Assembly: GCF_946478785.1 (NCBI RefSeq)
Contig: NZ_CAMLDD010000001.1
Coordinates: 62,001-126,000 of the forward strand
From: an uncultured Flavobacterium sp.
GTDB lineage: Bacteria; Bacteroidota; Bacteroidia; Flavobacteriales; Flavobacteriaceae
DNA: 64,000 nucleotides
Direction: 5' to 3'
Positions 51,736-61,138 of the stretch are shown in pieces; the stretch's first letter is position 1; the number at the start of each line of letters is the position of its first letter. The notes beneath the pieces are model-generated. The model saw nothing but the letters and a program-made list of their open reading frames with translations, searched no databases and was not told the DNA's origin. The position numbers were made by a program, and so were the translations under genes.

Positions 51736-52644
51736 ATGTTACAGGAGCAATTTTCAGATGTAGTCCAGTTAATAAAGCAATCCAGATCAAAAGCTATCTC
51801 AGCGGTCAATACCGAAATGATAAATCTGTATTGGAATATTGGTCAGTACATCCATATCCGTGTTGAAAGCCAGCAGTGGGGACAATCGGTAGTTAGCGAA
51901 TTAGCACTGTTTTTAAAAAATACCGAACCTGAAATAAAAGGTTTTTCAGATAAAAATCTTTGGCGAATGAAGCAGTTTTATCAGGCCTATAAAGATTTTC
52001 CAAATCTCTCAGCGCTGCTGAGAGAAATCAGCTGGACAAATAATCTAATCATTTTAAGCCGGGCAAAATCCATCGAGGAGCGCGAGTTTTATCTGGGGCT
52101 CTCCAGGCAGGAGAAGTTCAGTTCGAGAGAGCTCGAGAGACAAATAAACAGTGGTGTTTTTGAAAGGACTATTCTGGGAAATACAAAACTCTCATCAGCG
52201 ATGAGAGAATTACATCCCGATATCGCAAATACATTTAAGGACAGTTATATTTTTGACTTTCTTAATCTTTCAGATTCCTACAGCGAGAACGATCTCCAAA
52301 AAGGACTTATAAGTCAGATGAAAGATTTTATACTTGAACTTGGTAAGGATTTTCTATTTATTGCAGAGGAGTATAAAGTTCAGGTAGGGCATAGCGATTT
52401 TTTTATTGACCTGCTTTTTTATCACAGAGGACTTCAATGCCTTATAGCCTTTGAGCTTAAATCAGATAAATTTAAACCGGAACATTTAGGCCAGCTCAAT
52501 TTTTATTTGGAAGCATTAGATCGTGATGTTCGCAAACCAAATGAAAACCCCAGTATCGGAATATTATTATGCAAGGATCAGGATCATGCTGTGGTGGAAT
52601 ATGCGCTAAGCAGAAGTCTTTCTCCCACTATGGTAGCAGAATAA
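51736..52644 (+). CDS. DUF1016 (YhcG-type) PDDEXK nuclease
   Basis: 302 residues. The N-terminal DUF1016 helical domain (INLYWNIGQYIHIRVESQQW; FSDKNLWRMKQFYQAYKDF) is followed by a PDDEXK nuclease fold. Catalytic residues are D225 (FFIDLLFY) and E240/K242 (AFELKSD). This family is common near restriction-modification and mobile element genes. Its action on DNA is inferred from the fold. It follows mobC after 33 bp and may be co-transcribed with it. Confidence 0.9.
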   Translation: MLQEQFSDVVQLIKQSRSKAISAVNTEMINLYWNIGQYIHIRVESQQWGQSVVSELALFLKNTEPEIKGFSDKNLWRMKQFYQAYKDFPNLSALLREISWTNNLIILSRAKSIEEREFYLGLSRQEKFSSRELERQINSGVFERTILGNTKLSSAMRELHPDIANTFKDSYIFDFLNLSDSYSENDLQKGLISQMKDFILELGKDFLFIAEEYKVQVGHSDFFIDLLFYHRGLQCLIAFELKSDKFKPEHLGQLNFYLEALDRDVRKPNENPSIGILLCKDQDHAVVEYALSRSLSPTMVAE

Positions 52645-52806
52645 AAAATACAGTTGCCGGATAAAAAAATGCTTGTTACTAAACTGAACGGCCTAGGCTG
52701 AAATAAATTGTGGTTCATCCATACTACTACGGTTGAGTGTAGCAATTTTTTTATTGAAGTATTTATAAATATTTGTAAATTAGGGTTTAATATAAAATAA
52801 CATGAT

Positions 52807-53136
52807 ATGGAAGCACATACTCTTGTTTTATCAACAGCAAAGGTTGTTATACCTGAAACCATCACAATTGATTTTGTCACCGGGCTGATTAACCGGGGAT
52901 TGACCCAGGTTGAGTATTTCGGTGTGGAAATTGATAATCACTGCGATATTATCAGCGATGACATGGAGGCGATAAGCAGTGAAATCTGCTATATTGATAT
53001 CCACTTTGATTCTGAGCAAAGCATTGCGTACGAGTCTTTGAGTGAAACCGACGTGGACCGTATGGCACTCGATTTGCTGCAGGAATGCCGTCCGGAGATC
53101 AGGACAGATTCAAAAGATATAACGATATACCTGTAG
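52807..53136 (+). CDS. Hypothetical small acidic protein
   Basis: 109 residues, soluble. It begins MEAHTLVLSTAKVVIPETIT and contains IDNHCDIISDDMEAI and DRMALDLLQECRPEI. I recognise no family. It is acidic, with a beta-rich core and no signal peptide. Confidence 0.55.
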   Translation: MEAHTLVLSTAKVVIPETITIDFVTGLINRGLTQVEYFGVEIDNHCDIISDDMEAISSEICYIDIHFDSEQSIAYESLSETDVDRMALDLLQECRPEIRTDSKDITIYL

Positions 53137-53178
53137 AGAAGGGTTCACCAATGATGGGAAAACTATTTTTTTGCTACT

Positions 53179-53212
53179 TTGCAATTTAAAAATTTAGCTA
53201 CTTTTATGTTTG
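53179..53212 (+). promoter_or_regulatory. Candidate promoter for the 53244-53708 gene
   Basis: TTG at 53179-53181 and TATGTTTG at 53205-53212 are spaced 23 bp apart, fitting the Bacteroidota -33/-7 pattern. The ATG is 31 bp downstream of the -7 element. Confidence 0.5.
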
Positions 53213-53243
53213 AATTTACATGTAACTTAAAATATTGTACAAC

Positions 53244-53708
53244 ATGAATATTGATTTTCAAGACACTAATTTTTTTAATACAGATTATATATATCGCATT
53301 CAAACCTTTGAAAAGTACTTGGCCAATTCAATATCTTCACAGGAGCATTATGCGAATTATAAGGTAGGACTTATACCTAATATTTTTTACGGACATAATA
53401 TACCAGCAGTTTTAGGTTTGTTCAGAAAAGAGTTCCTTGATGTTAAATCTGGAATAGAAAGGTACGAACAGGACAATAATAATGATTTTCCAATGTTAAA
53501 ATCGTTTATCAATACCGAGAGAAATTTACGAACGGTTTTTGACGGTAGTCAACTTCAGGATTATACCGCACTTTTGGAGCGGTCATTTGATAATCAAAAA
53601 AAAGATGCGAATGGGGCGGCAGTAAGCCGTTTCTTTTTAGCAACGCCAATATTAAATACGTATATATTTCAGGTAGAAAAAGTATTTGGGAAAGGTATTC
53701 TGGATTGA
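53244..53708 (+). CDS. Hypothetical protein
   Basis: 154 residues from the ATG at 53244 (a TTG start three codons earlier is less likely). It begins MNIDFQDTNFFNTDYIYRIQ and contains ANYKVGLIPNIFYGHNIPAV, LRTVFDGSQLQDYTALLERS and AVSRFFLATPILNTYIFQVE. There is no signal peptide. I do not recognise it. It has a good promoter upstream, so it is probably expressed by itself. Confidence 0.55.
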   Translation: MNIDFQDTNFFNTDYIYRIQTFEKYLANSISSQEHYANYKVGLIPNIFYGHNIPAVLGLFRKEFLDVKSGIERYEQDNNNDFPMLKSFINTERNLRTVFDGSQLQDYTALLERSFDNQKKDANGAAVSRFFLATPILNTYIFQVEKVFGKGILD

Positions 53709-54351
53709 TTTTACTAATTTATTAAAAAACTCTTTTCGTAAATATTTTACTATTTGGCGATCTCAATATTGATCGTTTTATGGGGGCTACATCTTGAAGA
53801 TTTTGCAGTCACTATTAAAGCTGCGGATTTGGAGTTCCCATATAATTTGATTGACCAGCCTATGTTTTGGCAATTCACTCTCATTTTAGTGATCTATTAG
53901 CTAACAAGAAAGCAGAAATTTTCGCTTTGGTGTGGCTCCCGACAATATCGCAGTCGGACATGATGTAACTTTTGCAAAAAAGGGTTTTATAACGCATTTT
54001 AGAGCTATAGAAGAGTTTAGGTGTCGATTTGGAAAGTTCTTCTCAAGAGCTTGTTTATGCTTTCCCTAATTTAGTGGATAGCCTCCAGCCCATATGTAGT
54101 ATAGTTTTTATCGAGCAGGGACTGACCAAAAAAGAGCGTAGTATTGAACTTATGTATTAGGAAGTATTTTAAAAAAAAACTTCTCCAGGTTCCAGGATCC
54201 TGCCATAGATTAACTTCATATGCAAGCATAGATTCCTTAAACCAGTAATGTGGAATTATTAGTCAGGAATTTGAAAACGGGACAAGGAATTTTTATCTAA
54301 TTGCAATTTAAACCAGTAATTTAACCATCTACTAAACTAAAACAACTCCTT
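53709..54351 (+). other. 643 bp with degraded coding remnants
   Basis: No complete gene. Several plus-strand fragments read like protein before hitting stops: LEDFAVTIKAADLEFPYNLI, FGVAPDNIAVGHDVTFAKKG and SSSQELVYAFPNLVDSLQPI. They lie in different frames in order, as expected of a decayed gene. I cannot name the ancestor. Confidence 0.35.
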
Positions 54352-54789
54352 ATGAATCCAGATGACGGTATAGAAAGATTTGTTGTGGCGCAAGAGAATG
54401 TTTACCTCCGGGCTTTGAATGAAATCAAAAACGGAAAAAAGCAAAGTCATTGGATGTGGTTTGTTTTTCCCCAAATCAGAGGCTTGGGTTTTACGGACTA
54501 TAACGTGTATTATGGAATTAAGGACCTAGAGGAGGCCCGGCATTATCTTAATGATCCGGTACTCGGTAAACGCTTAATTGAAATTTCAGAAGCAGTACTT
54601 TCTCAACAGGGCAAGACAGCAATAGGAATCTTTGGCAAGCCGGACGATAGAAAACTTAAATCCTGTATGACCCTATTTAGCCAGATTGAAAATACAGATC
54701 CTATTTTCCAGAAAGTTTTAGAAAAATATTACTTGGGATTAAAGGATGATAAAACTATAGCAATACTAATGTCTCAAGACAAGAATTAG
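54352..54789 (+). CDS. DUF1810 family protein
   Basis: 145 residues with the DUF1810 signature: IERFVVAQENVYLRALNEIK, KKQSHWMWFVFPQIRGLGFT, YYGIKDLEEARHYLNDPVLG and DRKLKSCMTLFSQIENTDPI. The family is a small cytoplasmic protein of unknown biochemical function found in many bacteria. The length is normal. No link to its neighbours is evident. Confidence 0.92.
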   Translation: MNPDDGIERFVVAQENVYLRALNEIKNGKKQSHWMWFVFPQIRGLGFTDYNVYYGIKDLEEARHYLNDPVLGKRLIEISEAVLSQQGKTAIGIFGKPDDRKLKSCMTLFSQIENTDPIFQKVLEKYYLGLKDDKTIAILMSQDKN

Positions 54790-54926
54790 CAAACTTTAAT
54801 CGAATTACCATCGAATAAATTACAGTTTTTTTTGATGAGGAGCTTTATGATTTTACCATTTTTGTCAATCCGCAGTTGCAACCGTCACGATAAGTCCATG
54901 AAGAGCGGGCTGGATAAAATATAAAA

Positions 54927-55373
54927 TTATAAATCAATAAAATGAAGTTTTACTTTCCTTAAATAATCAGCTGTTAATTTGTTGAGTTCTGGCCTTAGTT
55001 CCTGCATTTTTGCCCTGACAATGATATTGCGATGGCCTTGCTCAATTGCATACCTTTCAGTCCTTTGTTCTTTAGTTTCTTGAATTTCGATTTGGTCGTG
55101 ATCAGCCTGATGGTCGTTGGTGTTCGAAAATTCTGCTGCTTCCTTCTTTTCCTTTTGCCATCTTTGAAATTTTGCTTCAGCATAGGTGTTGTAAAGGTAT
55201 TCATATAGAATTCCCTCGCATCTGTTGAAGTGTTCCCACGGAAGAGGCTCCTCCTCGGTCATCTCATGGGGATAAGTGTAGAGTGAAATTTCCATACGCG
55301 AAAACAAATCTACTTTATAGTAATCAAGAAATTCCTGATTGGTAACGCCTTTAAAATAATCAATTTCTTCCAT
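54927..55373 (-). CDS. Hypothetical protein downstream of the SRAP gene
   Basis: 148 residues from the ATG at 55373; the frame is open 33 codons upstream into the SRAP gene, but the extension is not protein-like. It is acidic and helical: YFKGVTNQEFLDYYKVDLFS, EEEPLPWEHFNRCEGILYEY and a Lys/Glu-rich coiled part (FQRWQKEKKEAAEF). I do not recognise a family. It is 10 bp after the SRAP gene and probably part of the same DNA-repair operon. Confidence 0.6.
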   Translation of the reverse strand: MEEIDYFKGVTNQEFLDYYKVDLFSRMEISLYTYPHEMTEEEPLPWEHFNRCEGILYEYLYNTYAEAKFQRWQKEKKEAAEFSNTNDHQADHDQIEIQETKEQRTERYAIEQGHRNIIVRAKMQELRPELNKLTADYLRKVKLHFIDL

Positions 55374-55383
55374 AGCTATAATT

Positions 55384-56007
55384 CTAAACTTGAAATGCGA
55401 CAAGGTTTCCTTCATAAGGAAATGCAAAATCTTCAATTTTGACAGACTGATCCAGCCATGCCGACTCATCATCTCTTTTAAGCATTATAGGCATTCGCAT
55501 TTTATGGTTGTGAATATACTGCATGGTTTTATTGGCTTTTGTAGTAACCATGGTATAGGTGTTTTTAATTTCGTCGGAAATAGGATCTGTCCATGTGGAA
55601 TATAAGCCTGCAAAGGTAAAGATTTCATCATCCTGCGAATTGATCTGATATTTATCCTTGCTTTTTCCTTTTTCATCATTCCAGTGCCATTCATAATAGG
55701 CAGATGCTATTATAAGGCAGCGGTTGTGGGTGATGGTCTTGAAAGATGCTTTCTCTTCAATGGATTCAATTCTTGCATTGAGGGTGTTTTTTCTAAATTC
55801 TATATCTTTTGCCCAAGTTGGAAGCAGTCCCCATGTGTAGTCCGTTGTAATTAAATGAGGCGCGGAATTAAGTATTATCGGTATGTTCGGATGCGCAAAT
55901 CCATTTATAAAATCAGACTGGAGGTAGTTTTCCTCGTTATCCACTTCTGCATTAAAGCGTCGTTTTACATTTTCAATTGTTGCCGACTGCTGGGTATAGT
56001 AACACAT
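55384..56007 (-). CDS. SOS response-associated peptidase (SRAP, YedK/HMCES-like)
   Basis: 207 residues. The catalytic Cys follows Met1 (MCYYTQQSATIENVKRRF). Other conserved residues are N77 in NTLNARIES, E106 in SAYYEWHW and the His in YIHNHKMRMPIML (H166). The family forms a DNA-protein crosslink at abasic sites and shields them. Its place beside two error-prone polymerases fits a damage-tolerance operon. Length is normal for the family. Confidence 0.93.
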   Translation of the reverse strand: MCYYTQQSATIENVKRRFNAEVDNEENYLQSDFINGFAHPNIPIILNSAPHLITTDYTWGLLPTWAKDIEFRKNTLNARIESIEEKASFKTITHNRCLIIASAYYEWHWNDEKGKSKDKYQINSQDDEIFTFAGLYSTWTDPISDEIKNTYTMVTTKANKTMQYIHNHKMRMPIMLKRDDESAWLDQSVKIEDFAFPYEGNLVAFQV

Positions 56008-56036
56008 GATTTCTTGCGTTGTTAAATTAAATCAAC

Positions 56037-56255
56037 TTATCTTAATAGTATCTGAACCTTTCCAGGCAATCTGCTGAAACGTCCTGTTCTAAATTCATCA
56101 TCAAAAATTGCATAAATGAACCGATGCCTGTTTGATGTCATAAACATAGAGAGTTGCTGCTTTTGGAAAACACACAGAGAAAAAATAATCTGCTTTGCAG
56201 AAACAACAATAGACTGCTGACGCTTTTGTTCGTTCTTATCTGTGTTTTTTTTCAC
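56037..56255 (-). CDS. Hypothetical small basic protein between SRAP and dnaE-type genes
   Basis: 72 residues, basic: MKKNTDKNEQKRQQSIVVSA, then KQIIFSLCVFQKQQLSMFMT and FDDEFRTGRFSRLPGKVQIL. No family is recognised. It is co-oriented with the polymerase and SRAP genes and fills the gap between them, which supports it as a gene, but it could be a chance frame. Confidence 0.4.
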   Translation of the reverse strand: MKKNTDKNEQKRQQSIVVSAKQIIFSLCVFQKQQLSMFMTSNRHRFIYAIFDDEFRTGRFSRLPGKVQILLR

Positions 56256-56302
56256 TCTCTACCAAATTTAATTCATAATTAGGAATTAACATCGATAATA
56301 AA

Positions 56303-59300
56303 TCAAAATTTCATTCGGTGACGCGGCAGGTTGATCTCATGCTCCTGAGGATAGGGCGCACGCTCGGTAGTGCTGACATCTTCACGTATCAGTGCCTGCG
56401 TTTTGTATTGGTCTTTGGTATCCATATACCGCGGATCGGGTATAAAGGGCATTTTCGCCATTTTGTGAATGGTAATGGTCGGGAAATGATAATCTATTTC
56501 CACAGTCCCTAAAAGCAGGTAGCATCCACCTCCAAGAAATGGAAAATCGATTAGGCTGTCGGGAAAATGCGCCGTATCAAAATAGCCCCCTTCATTATCG
56601 ATCCAGGTTCCAAAATACATGTTGCCTTTTTTGGTAGGCACCTGTTTGGTGGATATCAGGTAGGCGAGCATCCGCACTTGTTTTTTATGGCAGCGGGGAA
56701 GGTCCCTGACCTTGATATCACCTCTGTGCGAGGTCTGTAGCAGGTCAAATACTGTACAGGAAATCGGAAAGCTTAGCAGTTCGATTTCATCAAATGCATC
56801 TTCAAAAATGGACCTTTCCAGTGTCGGAAGTTTATATTCCTTAACTGGCTCCTGTATCAGCATAAGTCCCCTGTTTTCTGGCTTAAAATTGTTTAATAAC
56901 AGGCTTGCAACAACCAAAAGCTGGTTTTTGGTTTTGCCAGTAAAACGAAATGCCCCTATAAAAATCAGGATTTTTACACTTTCAATGCCCATTGGGATGC
57001 GATTAATAAAATCTTCGAGCGAACGAAATTCCCCATTTCTTTCCCTTTCCGATTCAATAAACTGCGCCATTTTAGCGTCAAGGCTTTTCAGGTGCATAAA
57101 TCCAAGATAGATGTCATTCCCATAAAGCGTTGTTTCAAAAAAGCTTTTGTTCACGCAGGGATTGTGAATAACCGCCCCGGCCATCCTCGCTTCGTGCACA
57201 TATATTTCAAGTCTGTAAAAACCTCCCCCGTTATTAATAACCGCTACCATAAACTCTATGGGAAAATGTACTTTCAGGTAAAGGCTCTGGTAACTTTCAA
57301 CCGCGTAGGATGCCGAGTGTGCCTTGCAGAAGGAATATCCGGCAAACGATTCAATCTGGCGGTAAATTTCCTCACTAAGCGCGAAGGGATGCCCTTTCTT
57401 CTCGCAGCTGGCAAAGAAATTATCTTTTACCTTTTGGAGCGCCGATTTGGAACGTCCTTTTCCCGACATCGCACGGCGCAGTATATCACCGTCTGCAGCA
57501 GGCAGACCCCCATAATGCAGGGCAATTTTAATTACGTCTTCCTGATACACCATAATGCCGTAGGTTTCCCCGAGCTGCTGCTCAAACACGGGATGAAAAT
57601 ATTCGAAGTGATCAGGGTGGTTGTGCCTGAAAATATATTCCTTCATCATTCCACTTTGGGCAACACCTGGGCGAATAATGGACGAGGCAGCCACCAGTGT
57701 TTTGTAATTGTCACATTTCAAACGTCTAAGCAGGCCCCGCATAGCCGGGCTTTCAATATAGAAACATCCGATCGTTTTCCCCTCTGCCAGATATTTATTA
57801 GCTGTTGCTTCATTTTTTGAAATGGATGTGTCCCGGATATTGATTCGGATACCCCTGTTTTTCTCAACCAGTCTTACGCTCTCATCGATGTGCCCTATGC
57901 CCCTTTGGCTTAGGATATCAAATTTCTCAAAACCGATATTCTCGGCAACATGCATGTCAAAAAGGGCGATAGGGAATCCCTTGGGAGGCATTTCCAGAGG
58001 CGTATAATTGGTAATGGGTTCCTCGGAAATCAGAACCCCGCAGGAGTGCATGCTTCTCTGGTTGGGATACTTCTCGAGCATCATGCCATATTCCTGCACA
58101 AACTTTACAATGTGGTTGGAGTCATGATGCTTCATGGGATTTTTGGCCAGCATGTCAAGCTCCTCTTTGGGAAGCCCAAAAACTTTGCCGACCTCCCTGA
58201 AAATGGAGCGGTACTTGAATTCCACATTTGTGCCGCAAAAAGCGACATGTTCATAGGTGTAACGGTTGAATATATATTCCAATATCACATCACGCTCCTT
58301 CCAGCTCCAGTCGATATCAAAGTCAGGAGGGCTCTTTCTGTTTTCATTTAGGAAACGTTCAAAATACAGATCCAGTTCCAAAGGGCAGATGTCGGTAATT
58401 CCCAAACAATACGCTACAATACTATTGGCACCGCTTCCCCGTCCAATGTGCAGGAAGCCCTGACTGTTGCTGAACCGGATAATATCCCAGGTAATAAGGA
58501 AATAGCCGCTGAATTCCATCTGGTCAATGACTTTCAGCTCTTTTTCCATACGTTCCCTTGCCGGGATGTTTTTACTTCCATAGCGCCAAACCAGCCCCTG
58601 CTTTGCCAAGGAAGTGAGCAGGTCCATATCACTTTTTCTGTTGGAGGTGTAGTATTTTTTATTTTTCGGCGTTTCGAAATCATATGCAAAATTACAGTTA
58701 TCCACAATTTTCTGCGTATTGGAAAGTATTTGCGGATATTCACTATACTGACTTATCAATAAATCAACAGCCATCATTTTATCATTGGTCGTGCAGCAGT
58801 CCTCAGGAGTGAGTTTTGATAGTATAACATTTCGGTCAATGGCGCAGAGTATCCTGTGCAGGTTGTATTCTCTTTTGGTGCGAAAGGTCACAGGCTGGAG
58901 AATTACCATTTTTCCAATCTTTTTTTTCCAATCAGATAAAATCAATCTTTGAAGCTGTTCGGGCCTGATGCCGATGAACTCATTTTCTTTTAAAACAGGG
59001 GGCGTATTTTCCAGGGGATAAATGACATAAACATCCTTAAAACCGGGAGCAAAAGCAGGAAGGGCAGTTTTTTCAAAGTTGTGACGAGTAAGGAACCGGT
59101 TCATCTCGGCAAGGCCTTTATTATTTTTGGCAAGTCCTATAAAACGAAAATGGAATTCTGATCGAAATTCCATACCGACTAGTGGTTTGATACCTGCGTG
59201 CTCACAGTTTTTTATAAAATCATAGATTCCTGTTACGGTATTAATATCGGTAAGTGCCATGGCTTTGACCCCGCAGGCGACGGCCTGCGGTACCAGTTCG

Positions 59301-59356
59301 TCCAGCGGTATGGTGCCGTAGCGAAGGGAGTGGAAGGAGTGGCAGTTGAGATACAT
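56303..59356 (-). CDS. DNA polymerase III alpha subunit, DnaE type (error-prone DnaE2-like)
   Basis: 1017 residues, shorter than replicative DnaE (~1160), as in error-prone DnaE2. An N-terminal PHP domain (LNCHSFHSLRYGTIPLDELV; GVKAMALTDINTVTGIYDFI) is followed by the C-family polymerase core with HIGRGSGANSIVAYCLGI and the catalytic motif PDFDIDW at about residue 345 (usually PDIDIDF). Helix-hairpin and OB-like parts are at the end (YLISTKQVPTKKGNMYFGTW). The start is 4 bp from the dinB-type gene, showing an operon of two translesion polymerases. Confidence 0.92.
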   Translation of the reverse strand: MYLNCHSFHSLRYGTIPLDELVPQAVACGVKAMALTDINTVTGIYDFIKNCEHAGIKPLVGMEFRSEFHFRFIGLAKNNKGLAEMNRFLTRHNFEKTALPAFAPGFKDVYVIYPLENTPPVLKENEFIGIRPEQLQRLILSDWKKKIGKMVILQPVTFRTKREYNLHRILCAIDRNVILSKLTPEDCCTTNDKMMAVDLLISQYSEYPQILSNTQKIVDNCNFAYDFETPKNKKYYTSNRKSDMDLLTSLAKQGLVWRYGSKNIPARERMEKELKVIDQMEFSGYFLITWDIIRFSNSQGFLHIGRGSGANSIVAYCLGITDICPLELDLYFERFLNENRKSPPDFDIDWSWKERDVILEYIFNRYTYEHVAFCGTNVEFKYRSIFREVGKVFGLPKEELDMLAKNPMKHHDSNHIVKFVQEYGMMLEKYPNQRSMHSCGVLISEEPITNYTPLEMPPKGFPIALFDMHVAENIGFEKFDILSQRGIGHIDESVRLVEKNRGIRINIRDTSISKNEATANKYLAEGKTIGCFYIESPAMRGLLRRLKCDNYKTLVAASSIIRPGVAQSGMMKEYIFRHNHPDHFEYFHPVFEQQLGETYGIMVYQEDVIKIALHYGGLPAADGDILRRAMSGKGRSKSALQKVKDNFFASCEKKGHPFALSEEIYRQIESFAGYSFCKAHSASYAVESYQSLYLKVHFPIEFMVAVINNGGGFYRLEIYVHEARMAGAVIHNPCVNKSFFETTLYGNDIYLGFMHLKSLDAKMAQFIESERERNGEFRSLEDFINRIPMGIESVKILIFIGAFRFTGKTKNQLLVVASLLLNNFKPENRGLMLIQEPVKEYKLPTLERSIFEDAFDEIELLSFPISCTVFDLLQTSHRGDIKVRDLPRCHKKQVRMLAYLISTKQVPTKKGNMYFGTWIDNEGGYFDTAHFPDSLIDFPFLGGGCYLLLGTVEIDYHFPTITIHKMAKMPFIPDPRYMDTKDQYKTQALIREDVSTTERAPYPQEHEINLPRHRMKF

Positions 59357-59360
59357 GGTA

Positions 59361-60542
59361 TTATGGCTTACGTCTTAAAATTTCATTTTTGTTGTTGGGT
59401 TTGAAGGAAGCACCGGCGCATCGCATCACGGCATCAAAACCATAGCGGCTTTTCATTTTGTCCATTGCCTGATACAGTGCCAGCATTTCCTCGGTATCCT
59501 GAAAAAGATCAATCTGGTAGGTACCGCGTACCAGCCCGCTGAATTTCACCCCTATCAGCCTAAGACGCATACGGCGCTGGTATAATTTATCGAAAAGTTC
59601 CTGAACTGTTTTGGTCAGGATATGATCCGCTGAGGTATACTGCACCCGGCATTGTTTGGTTTCCGTATCAAAATTGGCATAACGTATTTTGATAGTAACA
59701 GTCGAGGTAAGCCACTCTTCAGAGCGCAGCTGAAAGGCAAGTTTTTCTACCATGCCCAGAATTACTCTTTTTAATCGGGGTATGTCAATGGTGTCCTGAC
59801 CAAAGGTATGTTCGGTTGAAATTGATTTTCTCTCCGTATAAGGCTCGACAGGATTATTATCAATGCCGTTTGCTTTTTTCCATAACTCCGAGCCGTTCTT
59901 GCCGATCATTTCCTGAAGGACCTGCTGAGGCATTTCCGAAAGTGTACCTATGGTACGGATTCCAATTCGAGATAAAAGCTGGAAGGTTTTTTCGCCTACC
60001 ATGGGCATTTTCTGAATAGACAGCGGATTTAAAAATGGGCGTACCAGATGTGGTGGAATCTCCAGATTTTGTTTCTGTTTTCCCTCTCCGGTTCCGATTT
60101 TAGAGACCGTTTTATTGATTGAAAGGGCAAAGGTGAGGGGCAAACCAGTTTCTTTTGTTATGGTACTGGCCAGTTCATCGGTCCATTTGTAGCTGCCATG
60201 GAATTTATCCATCCCGGTAATATCCAGATAAAATTCATCAATACTTGCTTTCTCCACTACGGGCGCTTTTTCCTGAATGATCTCGGTGATGTCGTGGGAA
60301 AGGCGTGAATATAACTCCATATCGCCTTTCATGATTTTGGCCTGCGGGCAGAGTTTCATGGCCAGGTGGATAGGCATGGCTGAACGGACGCCAAAACGTC
60401 TTGCTTCATAAGAACAAGAGGCAACCACGCCTCTTTCGCCTCCGCCGATAATGAGCGGTATGCCATTCAATGCTGAATTTGTTAACCTTTCACAGGATAC
60501 AAAAAATGTATTCATATCAATATGTACAACTGACCTTTCCAT
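59361..60542 (-). CDS. dinB: Y-family DNA polymerase (DinB/ImuB-like, with active site)
   Basis: 393 residues. Catalytic residues are visible: D9 (VVHIDMNTFFVSCE) and D102/E103 (ASIDEFYLDITGM), so this is an active polymerase rather than a catalytically dead ImuB. Palm and thumb signatures are GGGERGVVASCSYEARRFGV and GIDNNPVEPYTERKSIST; the little finger region is at about 240-350. It copies past damaged bases. It heads the operon with the DnaE-type gene and has a promoter region with a palindrome upstream. Confidence 0.92.
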   Translation of the reverse strand: MERSVVHIDMNTFFVSCERLTNSALNGIPLIIGGGERGVVASCSYEARRFGVRSAMPIHLAMKLCPQAKIMKGDMELYSRLSHDITEIIQEKAPVVEKASIDEFYLDITGMDKFHGSYKWTDELASTITKETGLPLTFALSINKTVSKIGTGEGKQKQNLEIPPHLVRPFLNPLSIQKMPMVGEKTFQLLSRIGIRTIGTLSEMPQQVLQEMIGKNGSELWKKANGIDNNPVEPYTERKSISTEHTFGQDTIDIPRLKRVILGMVEKLAFQLRSEEWLTSTVTIKIRYANFDTETKQCRVQYTSADHILTKTVQELFDKLYQRRMRLRLIGVKFSGLVRGTYQIDLFQDTEEMLALYQAMDKMKSRYGFDAVMRCAGASFKPNNKNEILRRKP

Positions 60543-60564
60543 AATCTTTTCATTTTATACATGA

Positions 60565-60628
60565 CAAAATTATTACAGATCGTAACATTATTGATACATT
60601 TTTTGTTCTAATCTATAACAAAATTATT
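60565..60628 (-). promoter_or_regulatory. dinB: Promoter/operator region of the polymerase operon
   Basis: Two minus-strand -7-like TAATTTTG elements lie at 60565-60572 and 60621-60628. The second overlaps an inverted repeat at 60603-60625 (TTTTGTT.TA...TA.AACAAAA; 23 bp with one mismatched pair). Such a site could be bound by a repressor of SOS type. The 596-bp gap (60543-61138) otherwise holds a second inverted repeat and a plus-strand -7-like element. Confidence 0.4.
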
Positions 60629-60735
60629 TAATCATTATTTTCTGACGCTCAAAACACCCGTAAATATTGGAAATTGTCAAAATTCGGTTTAAATTGAACA
60701 AATAAATAATGTTTTTTTTTAATGTGTTTTTTCCT

Positions 60736-60773
60736 AATTATAATTTTCGGCGCAGCTGCCGAAAGTTATAATT
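60736..60773. repeat. 38-bp inverted repeat in the intergenic region
   Basis: Arms AATTATAATTTTCGGC and GCCGAAAGTTATAATT match at 15 of 16 positions around GCAGCT. The GC-rich centre and AT-rich ends resemble a binding or recombination site rather than a terminator, since no T-tract follows the stem. Confidence 0.6.
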
Positions 60774-61138
60774 TTCATGAAAAAGTATAATAGATTTTAT
60801 TCAAGCGGCTCCGACTTAAAAATGATTTATTTTTTAATTAGAAAGTCTTTAAGTGGTACCGCGATTACGCTAATCAAAAGTGCTCTGTCTCATAGGTACA
60901 AATAGACATTATTTGTATATCCTCACAATTGTTTTGAATTTTGTAAAATCAGGTGCACATCGCGATAATATACTGAATTAGAATATTGATTATTACCTGC
61001 ATATCAGGTTGGAAAAGGCCAAAGAGAAAAATAGCCCATTTGTTAACGGCCACAATTTTTATTAAAAAATGATATATTTGGTAATAAATAATTGAGCGAC
61101 CTGATCACTTAAATAAGCTCCCTGTCATTACTTCGACT

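Noticed and set aside
57092..57820. Long plus-strand open frame of 242 codons
   Set aside because: It is antisense to the DnaE-type polymerase, whose family motifs are all on the minus strand; the plus frame has no recognisable domain.
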